From contig MU004190.1 in assembly GCA_010093605.1 (NCBI GenBank), forward strand, positions 558,001-622,000: a DNA stretch of 64,000 nucleotides, written 5' to 3'. The position numbers and the translations under genes are program-made. The notes beneath the pieces were generated by a model, which was not told the origin of the DNA, did not search any database, and saw only the letters and a program-made list of their open reading frames with translations. This DNA is from Lophium mytilinum (Eukaryota > Ascomycota > Dothideomycetes > Mytilinidiales > Mytilinidiaceae). How positions within the stretch are numbered: position 1 is the stretch's first letter; each line of letters begins with the position of its first letter. Positions 55,752 to 64,000 of this stretch are shown one piece after another.

Positions 55752-57065
55752 ATGGCAGCGTATTTCAACCTTATTTTGCAGGGTACGTTGCCATTATCAT
55801 ATGGTTATAAATGGCCTTTGCTTCTCACGAAATATTAGGGACGGTCTATTTTGCTGCACGGCGTTCTGCCGAAGACGACGACATGCTACAAATGTATTCA
55901 AGCAAGCTTCTGGGCCCAGCAAGAGGTGCGTAGTACCATCATCGCTAAGCATGCGGACGATGAAAAGGCGCTCATAGACATAGAATCCACGTTTGATACT
56001 TTGTACTCGCGGGTTGCCCGAAATTGGCAGCAGCGGGACGACGTCCTTACGCCCTTTAACGACCGCCGATGGTCTCATGTTAGATCAGTCTGGAGTTTTG
56101 ACCTTGATAGTGATATTCTGCGATTGGATAAGAAAGATCGCAACCTTTGGGTCCCTCTTAATCTTATTCGCCAGCGCTATATAACCATTTCCGATTTCGA
56201 GCCTTATGAACCACCGCCTACAATCGCCAAACACGCCTTACAGTCCATGGCCGTCTACCCAACGCCATGTTGGAGAATAAAACGCAAGGAGATCGACCTG
56301 CAGCGCATAGAGCGGCACAAGGCTTTTATCTCCAAGATACTTGCCGACTTTGCATTCCAGTGGAGACACGTCCTTAATGGTCGTTACAACAACTCTACGT
56401 TTCGAAAGTTTGCCTATGCCATTATTAGTATTGTCACATTGGACTTTACTGTTGAAGAAGTAACGCTCTCACGCCAAGGCCTCGGTGGCTTCTTGGTCTG
56501 GATAGACAGACTCCCGGAGTGGGATTTTGCAAGCAGATATATCGTCAGGGTCGGCGAGACGTCCATCGTTATCTGCCAGCATGCTCCTCACGCCGTCGCG
56601 CTGATCGGAGAAGATTTCCGGAAGCGGATTCTGTCTACTCCCGATTCGGAAGACCGAAGTTTTACTTACCTCATACTCTCGGTGAGGGAGCTTATCCTGT
56701 ATCGTATGAACAACCAGCGCCCAAAATACACGGAACCCATGCGTCTGTTTGATGGGACGCATCCCCCACCTGACGAAGCCATTGAGCTTCTTCTCCAGGC
56801 CACGCAGACCAGCACGAGCGCCCTTGGGGCTCCTCTCCGCAAGCTCCCTGTTGAGCTGCAGGATGCGATTCTTGACAACGTGTCAGCGGGACCAATTGAG
56901 AGTGCTAGGGTCGGCTGCCTGCTTGACGCTGGGTCGTCCTTTTCATGGAAGTGCGGCAAACGAAACATTGAAAGGGAAGAAGGCCATCGGCATAGAACGC
57001 CTTGGACTCCTGTGGAGTCGCATATCTGTTTCGGCGGCTACCGTAGTGGGATAGCATACAAGTGA
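55752..57065 (+). CDS. fungal-specific family protein with a conserved C-terminal PVES motif
   Basis: The main frame runs to 57065 and carries blocks I associate with a large uncharacterised Pezizomycotina family: VARNWQQRDDVLTPFNDRRW, TISDFEPYEPPP, FAFQWRHVLNGRYNNSTFR, LRKLPVELQDAILDNVSAGP, ARVGCLLDAGSSFSW and the ending TPVESHICFGGYRSGIAYK. A short first exon, MAAYFNLILQG at 55752-55782 with a GTACGT donor, is likely. The acceptor that brings it into frame is uncertain: AG at 55838 gives a different frame, AG at 55902 gives the right one. The 5' part may therefore carry a lesion. The C-terminal LPVELQ segment resembles a degenerate F-box. Function is unknown. Confidence 0.65.
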
Positions 57066-58472
57066 ACGTGTTCGGAACGCCCATGGTGAGATCTCGATCT
57101 AGTCCGTCGAGCTATCGCATGGTATGAAGTTTGACGACTCCATTTCCTAAGATTCGCCTTGAAACATCGACGGTGTCTTCACGTAAAGCCCGGCTGCCCC
57201 AACCACCATCATCGCTGCCTACGTGCCGCGCTTGCTAGCCAAACTCTGGCTTCTGAGGATTCTAACGCAGTATACCCATTTCTGGCGAGCTGCATTCGCC
57301 GCCCTCGCTAGCACTGGTAAGAGACATGGCTTCGAGCCTTAGGTGCTTGACTGTACAGCTCGAATTCGGACGCAGCTTCCCGTACGTCCGATGCCGTCCG
57401 TTACCCGCAATGAGATTTAGCTTTCAATGCAGCTCGACGGAGTTGTGCGAGCTCGACGTCCTGGATGCAGCTCGGCGTGCAAGGCACCTTGTGACACCTT
57501 TCCGCAGGTGGTCCACCGGTGACGCGTCTCTTTTCATCTGATCATTTTGTAATTGGTATTAGAAGTATCATCCGCGGTGTTTTAGCCTCGCCTATCGCTG
57601 TGTGGGCGGTTGGTCTATCGGTCTTGCATATTCTGCTGAGGAATTTGCTCTTCGATACGTCGTCGCTCTACCTCGGACTGCTAGCTTATCGGACATACAA
57701 GGTTCTGCTGGAGGGCTTGAGGTCCTAAAAAAATTCGTTCAATTAAACCAATCAGCATTTCTTGTCGTATTTCACCGCGTTACACCAAGGCCTCCTGCAG
57801 ATTGTCCCTCGGACGTGTGAAGAGAGTGTAGAAAAAGTTTGACTCGGCTGGAGTATTGACCGGATGCGCGTAGCAGCTTCCGCAATGTCCTACTGAATGG
57901 ACACGTGCAATGGGTGGGCAAACGCTACATGGAAGCACCTTTCGGTACTCCCTGAAAGAGGCTGCTGCGGCCACTCGGCCGAATCTTCTACTGCCACGCC
58001 CCTGAAAGAATTACATGCAAATGTGCGTCGAACCAGGCATTCGGAGTGCAAATATTTGGCGATCCGGAGCGTTTGCTTTTGGCAGAATGCACGGTAAACC
58101 GTTCTCAAGCTCTGACGAACCCTTGTACACAGGTTATGAATCGCAGCATGAAGGTGGAGCAGAACGGAGAGCATGAGATGAGCTCGGGTTCCACTCTTTC
58201 CAACATGAACATTGACGTTGTCAGCCGAGTAAGCGGAGACTGGATGTATGGTCTCTCGCTTCCTTCGATCGCTTGTCGCATGCACAAGTAACGAAAACAT
58301 GTCCACAATGAACCTTCGCCAGCCTTCGTTCGACTGGGCATAGAGATGTGGTGGGAGCGACGTCCCGAACGGCTCTATGCAGGGCGTGCTCGGCCTGCTG
58401 CAAATGGCGTCCAGGGGCTCTCGTCATAAGCCCTGATAAGGTGGCTTTCCGTGCGCTTCGCTTGAATACAGC
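57066..58472. other. gene-poor region
   Basis: Only short overlapping frames on both strands. None shows a family motif. The region continues into the inverted-repeat element at 58473. Confidence 0.35.
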
Positions 58473-58732
58473 CACAGTAGGTGTCAGGAGAGCTGTCACC
58501 CCCCAAATTACTAGGGGAAAAGTCCACCACGCTCGAAATATTTGGGTCTCAGTTGCGTGATACCTAAACAACGCCGGTTTAGACAGCTCTGCGTACTTAA
58601 ATTTCAGCAATTGCTTCTTCTTGTCGAGTTGTTGAAATTAGAAGTCTCGTCGTGAACCGATTTTCACGGGTCTGATTGGTTGATCGGCCCGCGGAGGATT
58701 GGGGGGTGACAGCTCTCCTGTCACCTACTGTG
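58473..58732. mobile_element. MITE-like element with 34-bp terminal inverted repeats
   Basis: The 260-bp element is bounded by inverted repeats at 58473-58506 and 58699-58732 that match at 33 of 34 bases. The ends begin CACAGTAGGTG and finish CACCTACTGTG. The four bases CAGC flank it on both sides and could be a target duplication. A second inverted pair, AATTTCAGCAA at 58600-58610 and TTGTTGAAATT at 58629-58639 (one mismatch), sits near the middle, so the whole element could fold back. There is no transposase frame. It is likely a non-autonomous DNA transposon; the superfamily is not clear, since the 4-bp duplication and the ends fit no family I can name with confidence. Confidence 0.75.
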
Positions 58733-58772
58733 CAGCTTCTTGCCACATTTCGTGGTTGGTGTATTCTGTAAA

Positions 58773-58886
58773 TGCTGCGTAACGAAAGCTTTCTAACCCT
58801 GCAAAGGCTATTCAGGCCGATGGAATCTCTCTCATCAGTTTCCAGTACCGTAACTTACGCTCGCAGCCACCTGCTCGCTGACCACG
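58773..58886 (+). repeat. dispersed repeat, copy 2
   Basis: Partner of the repeat at 54721-54830, in the same orientation, lying 40 bp beyond the MITE-like element. See copy 1 for the shared blocks. Its plus-strand frame reads FLTLQRLFRPMESLSS. Confidence 0.7.
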
Positions 58887-60092
58887 ACCTGCGGCAACGA
58901 GCTATACTGTCGATGTTATGTCACAGATCACTTATTCCGATGCTCGCTGGTTCCATATCGGCTGGTGTTCGAAGACACTATCATCTTCAAAATGAGGGCA
59001 TCTCAATGGAGTGCTTCTAAGACGCGGAGTCTTCGTTGCCCAGCTTCATTTTGAAGTGCTGCCCGCAGAAACAGGTTGATTTCTCTTCAATGGCTGTGAC
59101 AGTGAATTGATTCCGATCATGACATTTGAAAGTCAGCAAAAACGTCATTTCCATAATTTGCCTCTACCTCTTACCGCCCGAGTTCAGGAAAGCAGCCAAC
59201 CCACAGCTCCATGCACGCCCCCTGACGTCAAGTCGGCACTCTGTGGGTCAGAGCTGGATTTTGCCACAGCGTACCAGGTATAGATGTTGCAAACCCCCTC
59301 AGGGCCAAAGTTCATCATGGGAGCACACATAGGCTAGTAACCTGTAGCTTCCCTGACTTCCTGTAGCCACCCGTCGACCGAGAAGCTCCCCGCGCGGAGG
59401 CTGGAGCTTGGACTTGTCATGTCTACTGGGTTGGATATCTGCAGGAAACTTGACCGGCTTATCACAGTACTGCAATTCTGTCTGGTACTTAAACCCTCTC
59501 ATCTTCGCTCTTGCTGCCTTATCCACTTACCTACCCTCCGCCTCTTGTCTTCATAGAATACCCTTCTTTCACGTCGTCGGCTTCTGAGCTTTATATATGT
59601 CTTCATCACTCTGAACTTCGTTCATACCTTCAGGCACCTCGATCTTCTCAAATCGTTTGCTCTTGCTTCACTCATCGATCAAGGTCCTTCTACCCGATCT
59701 TACTTCTCAGGTTCTTATACTCCCCCGCTCTTTCTCCAATATATCGCAAGAACTGCCATTTAAGAGCACCGACAGCCTTGTTTTTGCTGTCTGCTACCCT
59801 CGACTCTTACCACTCCTACCTCTTTCGACTACCTCCCAGAAGTACTCCTGGTACTTCGCTCTACTTTGGACCAGTTTTACCCTCGACTCCCACTACACAC
59901 TCGAGCACACCTCCCCTACAGGTGCGTCACAAATCTTCCCTCTCGCGTGCAATGCTTATGTTTCTCTGCCTAGTCAGATATCGCTCGTTTCAGTGTGTAG
60001 TTCTGTTAGACTACCCTGAATCCCTCTTGCTACCGAGTACTGTCCAGTTTGGAATTCCATTACCGTCTTTTTGTTTAACCACCTGCGAGACA
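58887..60092. other. intergenic region and pyrimidine-rich leader of member C
   Basis: The part from 59500 to 60092 is strongly C+T-rich on the plus strand and gives long but compositionally driven frames. It is best read as the promoter and 5' UTR of the gene at 60164. Confidence 0.4.
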
Positions 60093-60163
60093 GTAAGTGA
60101 TACGCCCGTGCTTCATCACTTCTCTTCAATCTCACTGGCCTAACTCGTGCATCAAAGTTACAG
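60093..60163 (+). other. 5' UTR intron ending at the start codon of member C
   Basis: A GTAAGTGA donor at 60093 pairs with a GTTACAG acceptor whose last base is 60163, with a GCCTAAC branch site between. The next three bases are the ATG of the orphan-family gene. The tight fit supports both the intron and the choice of start. Confidence 0.6.
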
Positions 60164-61570
60164 ATGTTCAATCATCTCCAGCACAACATGCCTTCTTACT
60201 ACTTCAGGAAACCTTTCATCGAACTAACGGATAAAAGCCAAAGGGAAATGCTCCGGAATATCGAGACGGCCGCTTTTAATTGGCGTAAAGACAACCTCCT
60301 TCTGTGCATACCACGGGACATGGTGCCTTACAAGGTGAGCATCCCCGAAGACGAATTCGTAGAGAGGGAGCATGACCCAAACGAATGGGGATTTTCGTTG
60401 ATAAGATCCCTCCGGAGATTTTCGGATCAGACAAAGGGGAACTTGCCGAAAGCACAAGAGACATTGAGGGCCGCTCTTGAACAGCAGAGAGATGAGAGTC
60501 TAACTATTAAAACTGTTGAAACCGCTCGGATCATTATGCGCAGGCAGCACGCTACTGTTGAGCCACCACGCAGGGCAGAGCCAACTCTACAGGCAGATTC
60601 CGCGCCATTGTCTACTTTTACGTTCGCACCTCTACGTCCTCCTCAACCAAGCCTTCAAGGCCTATTTCATCATGGCCTACCTCCACTGGAACCTCATAGG
60701 CCAACAAACGGCCTTCCTACACTCGAGCCGTTTGGATTTGCCCGGGGCTACCAGCAACCAAGGCAGGGTGATGCTAGCAGCGGAGCCCTCATCGAAAACG
60801 TACCCCCCGAGCCCCAGCGGTATCCATCAATTAGTCGACACGAGGCCAGTCCCGCTGAGCGCCCATGGGGTTTCACTATTTCCAACGGACGCAGAACTCC
60901 TCGCCCCATGAATTCCTCATCTAGCGTCCCTAGTGTTCCACAAAGCACTAGACCAGCATCTAGGCATGAGACGTACTTACCGCCCACGCCTCTCTCTCGT
61001 TCCTCTGTCTCGCGCTCAACTGCTTCAAATCAAGCTTTCTCTTCCAACCAACTCGAACAACCACGGATCGAGAGCGGCGAAGCATTCGGGGAGCATCGAC
61101 CTACCCTCGAACCACGCGAGGAAAATTCGCCCAGCTCTAAGCCTGTAGTGAAGCTTGAAAACGGCCCCGAAGTTGACGGCAATGCAGTCACTAGGGCGGA
61201 GAGCCTAAAGATACTTAAACTCAGAGAAAAACACCTCGAAGATAAGATCGAATTCTTAGAAGATAAGGCGAAACTCTCAGCAATCAAACTGGAGCGGGCG
61301 CTGGCCGAAGATCAGAGGGCGCTGGCTGAGAAGCGAGCTCGAGGTGCGACTGCGCACCTTGCAATTCTCATCGATGATAATGAGAATGACGATAATGATG
61401 GTCCGAATACCACTCAGCCCACTCGACGGCGAGATCGGGAGTCCTCGCATGGTGTTGATTCGGATGGCGGGCAGCCCACTCGGCGGCGAGATCAGCGCCC
61501 GTCGCATGGTATGCTGTCCGTGCCAGGGAATTCGGGAAGTTCGCAGGAGCCTAATCTGTCCTTTTCATGA
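60164..61570 (+). CDS. orphan-family protein, member C (shared N-terminal domain, C-terminal coiled coil)
   Basis: Single coding exon of 468 residues from the ATG at 60164. A second ATG eight codons later (MPSYYFRKPF) would also serve. The shared domain spans about residues 20-137: LTDKSQREMLRNIE, FNWRKDNLLLCIP, a D-E-F-V stretch, PNEWGFSLIRSLRRFSDQTK and AQETLRAALEQQ. A Pro/Ser-rich linker follows. Residues about 347-400 form a strong coiled coil (SLKILKLREKHLEDKIEFLE and onward). Near the end the word QPTRRRD-x5-SHG occurs twice, a small internal repeat. It is on the opposite strand and 9.5 kb from member B. Function unknown. Confidence 0.8.
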   Translation: MFNHLQHNMPSYYFRKPFIELTDKSQREMLRNIETAAFNWRKDNLLLCIPRDMVPYKVSIPEDEFVEREHDPNEWGFSLIRSLRRFSDQTKGNLPKAQETLRAALEQQRDESLTIKTVETARIIMRRQHATVEPPRRAEPTLQADSAPLSTFTFAPLRPPQPSLQGLFHHGLPPLEPHRPTNGLPTLEPFGFARGYQQPRQGDASSGALIENVPPEPQRYPSISRHEASPAERPWGFTISNGRRTPRPMNSSSSVPSVPQSTRPASRHETYLPPTPLSRSSVSRSTASNQAFSSNQLEQPRIESGEAFGEHRPTLEPREENSPSSKPVVKLENGPEVDGNAVTRAESLKILKLREKHLEDKIEFLEDKAKLSAIKLERALAEDQRALAEKRARGATAHLAILIDDNENDDNDGPNTTQPTRRRDRESSHGVDSDGGQPTRRRDQRPSHGMLSVPGNSGSSQEPNLSFS

Positions 61571-61747
61571 AGGTAGCTCTCCATTACTTTTTTATATACG
61601 TCTGAGTCACTCTATCATACAAATATAACTAAATCTAACTGTTTCACTTCCCTATCCTGAGATCAATGAGTGACCTACCTTCTCAACACCCGGGCTAGCA
61701 TACTGATAAAACAATCAAGTATTTCTAGCGGAGAAGTTATTTTCCCA

Positions 61748-63667
61748 TCAACCAGCGATCTTCTTACCCCGTCCTGTCTCAGCCTCTGCTTCCTCAGTCT
61801 CCGCTCTGCAAGACTTCTCCTCCTTCCCACCCAACCCCCCCTCCCCTTCATCAGCCACCTTCCCCCCCTCCGCCTTCTTACCCTTAACATCCCTCCTCAC
61901 ACTCCTCCACTCCAACCCCGCCGCCCCAATCACCGCCAAACACGCCATCACCAACCCCACCCGAAACACCACCCTCAGCGAATCATTATACGCCCCCAAC
62001 GCCATCTCCCGATACTCCGCCGGAACCAGCTTAAGCAGTTCCGTCGCCCCCGTATCCCGAACCAACGCAGCACTGAAATCAACCCCCGGAACGCCAGCAA
62101 GGCGCTCCACCAACTCCCTCCCCAGCACATTCCCCCCCACACTCAAAAACACCGCGCCCGCCAACTGCTGCCCAAAAAACATAACCCCCGCCCCCATCGC
62201 CACCTCCTCCCTCGCTAGCACCGTCTGCGCCGCCATATTCGGCGCCTGCCCCGCGAACCCGAAGCCCAGGCCGTAGAGGAACTGATATCCCACCCACGCG
62301 CCTGTGGAGGAGCGCGGCTCGAGGGTAGTTAGCAACCCGGCACCGACGGCGGTGAGGCAGACGCCGAGCAGCGCAAACGGGGTGTAGTAGCCGAGGCGGG
62401 AGACGAGGAAGCCGGTGAGCAGGGAGGCGAGCACGACGGGGAGGAGGAGGGGGAGGAGGTGGATGCCGGAGGCGGCGGCGGAGAGGGAGAGGGTGGCTTG
62501 GAAGTAGAGGGGGAGGTAGTAGACTATGGTTTCGTGTTAGAGGGGTGGTATAGGTGAAGGGGGCCCCACCCTGGGGAGGGACGTACTGAAGAGCATTTGG
62601 TGCGCGCCGAGGCAGGAGCTGAGCCAGAACCCGGCGAGGATGCTGCGTTGCAGGAAGATCCGTGGGGGGAGGATGGCTTGGGTGGGTTGCCAGGCTTGGA
62701 TGAAGGCGAAGGCGAGGAGGAGGAGGGAGGCGAGGATCAGGAGGGCGATGATGCGGCTGGAGTTCCAGGGGTGTGTGGTGCCGCCCCATTGTAGTGCGAG
62801 GCATAGACATATGACGCCGGGGAGGAGGGCGAGTAGGCCCAGGGCGTTGAGTTGGTGTAGTTTGTCTTTGAGAGGGATGTTGGTGGTGGGACGGGAGGGG
62901 ATGTGGAGGAGGAAGAAGACGAGTATCATGACTGCACCGCCTAGGGGGAGGTTCAGGTAGAAGCACCATCGCCAAGTAACGTCTGTGGTGAAAGCGCCAC
63001 CGATTAGGGGCCCGGCTACTGAGGAGATGCCGAAGACGGCGCCGAAGAAACCTTGGTATTTGGGGCGTTTGTGAAGGGGGACGGCGTATACGATTATGAC
63101 CATCTATGGCAGCATAGTGTAAGCGAACGGATAGTAAAGATGGGCCGGATGAGATGATGACGGGGAATGTTAAGCCGTGGTGCCCTAAGAAAAAGATAAA
63201 CGTACAACGCCCGAGAGAACACCTCCCGATCCCAGTCCAGCAATCGCTCTACCCAATATAAAAGCGATCGAGTTCGGGGCCGCGCCACAAAGAGCCGAGC
63301 CAACCTCAAACACCACAATAGACGCTAGAAACGTGGCTTTGATGTCGAAGACTTTGTACAGCTTCCCGAACACCAGCTGGAACGCACAGCTAGTGAGTAG
63401 GTACGCCGTGCCATACCAGCCAATATCGCCTGCCGAGTTGAATTCGTTGGTGATTTGGGGGATGGCGGTCGATATAATGAGGCGATCCAAAGACACTAAG
63501 AACATGCCGACGAATATGGATGCCATTATCAGTGCGAGCTTGAGACCAGACGGGTAGACGATGTCGGTGGGCATGCCCTTGGTTTCCTTGATCTTTGCGC
63601 CATCCAGGGGCGCGGATGGTGGCACATTGTTCCCCTTCGATTCGGATTCTTTCTCCTTCAACGACAT
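61748..63667 (-). CDS. MFS drug/toxin efflux transporter, 14-TM (DHA2/DHA14) type
   Basis: Three exons: 63667-63206, 63103-62587 and 62523-61748, encoding 584 residues. The start [12 protein letters not shown] at 63667 is the first ATG; the frame is open upstream only through non-ATG codons. After a hydrophilic N-terminus, [15 protein letters not shown] is the DHA14 signature in the first helix region. [56 protein letters not shown] (motif C of drug antiporters) and [16 protein letters not shown] follow in the expected order. The second half holds helices through [19 protein letters not shown]. The C-terminus is a charged cytosolic tail. It probably exports toxic compounds from the cell by proton antiport. 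No biosynthetic gene is adjacent. Confidence 0.92.
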
Positions 63668-64000
63668 ATTGAAGCTGCAATGTTTGGCAATCCTTTTACA
63701 AGAGATTGATAGCCTTGAAGCGGACGTTGGCACTTCTTCGGTCTATGCAGTCGTTCAAGAATATACGCCGGATTTATAAAACAAAGTAGGAAAAGCACAG
63801 CAGTCAGAAAGATGGCTATCAGAAACCAAGTGTCTTGCAATAGAAAGAAAAGAATGTGCTCAAGTACTACTAAAAAGGTGGGCAAAGGAAGATTTACATA
63901 GTCGAGGGCCAATTGACGTCCATCTCGCTTACTAGGGTCTTTACCCTAGTCCCTCGCGTTCAACGCGAACGCCACTAGTAGTCCCTACACTAGTCAAAGC
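63668..64000. other. upstream region of the MFS gene with a hairpin-rich end
   Basis: Holds the promoter of the MFS transporter (minus). The last 70 bases contain a perfect stem-loop ACTAGGGT-CTTT-ACCCTAGT (63931-63950), a second with 7-bp arms TCGCGTT-C-AACGCGA (63954-63968), and repeated ACTAGT words. They may be the terminus of a repeat that continues outside the window. Confidence 0.5.

Noticed and set aside
59511-60143. 210-codon plus-strand frame before member C
   Set aside because: Pyrimidine-rich composition produces Ser/Leu/Pro text in two frames; best read as a 5' leader.

Overview
The window is chromosomal DNA of a filamentous ascomycete. Genes are broken by short GT...AG introns (mostly 45-80 bp), often with CTAAC/CTGAC-type branch sites. 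The gene families are typical of Pezizomycotina: HET-domain proteins, Zn2Cys6 regulators, MFS transporters and FAD monooxygenases. Gene content suggests Dothideomycetes, but this is an inference without a search. No rRNA, tRNA, CRISPR array or retroelement was recognised.

Housekeeping genes form several blocks. Positions 1-9180 hold a membrane protein cut by the window edge, an LSB5-like VHS/GAT adaptor, an orphan protein with a conserved C-terminal domain, and a low-complexity probable nuclear protein. F-actin capping protein alpha (8 exons, including a 19-nt exon) lies at 10593-11806, nicotinamide mononucleotide adenylyltransferase at 22935-23858, and the HECT ubiquitin ligase UFD4 at 25558-31317. 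mRNA cap methyltransferase ABD1 and peroxisome proliferation factor PEX11 lie at 39809-42733. Between them are a leucine-rich F-box-like protein, a Zn2Cys6 regulator divergent from a phytanoyl-CoA dioxygenase-like enzyme, and a pyridoxamine-oxidase-fold protein.

The segment 12.3-22.0 kb looks like accessory DNA that is partly decaying. It holds an MFS transporter pseudogene, an FAD monooxygenase whose C-terminus appears frameshifted, and two adjacent HET-domain genes, one of which looks broken.

The segment 44.8-61.6 kb is gene-poor and dominated by orphan genes. Three genes (46835-48301, 49509-50657, 60164-61570) share an N-terminal domain of about 110 residues that I do not recognise, followed by a Ser/Pro-rich linker; two of them end in a coiled coil. 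Between them lie a locus with two complete Zn2Cys6 clusters in tandem, a coiled-coil reading frame, a member of a fungal-specific protein family, a MITE-like inverted-repeat element, a dispersed repeat pair and a perfect 30-bp palindrome. This is the best place to look for something undescribed. The right edge carries a 14-TM-type MFS efflux transporter (61748-63667) and a run of hairpins at 63931-64000 that may be the start of another repeat.
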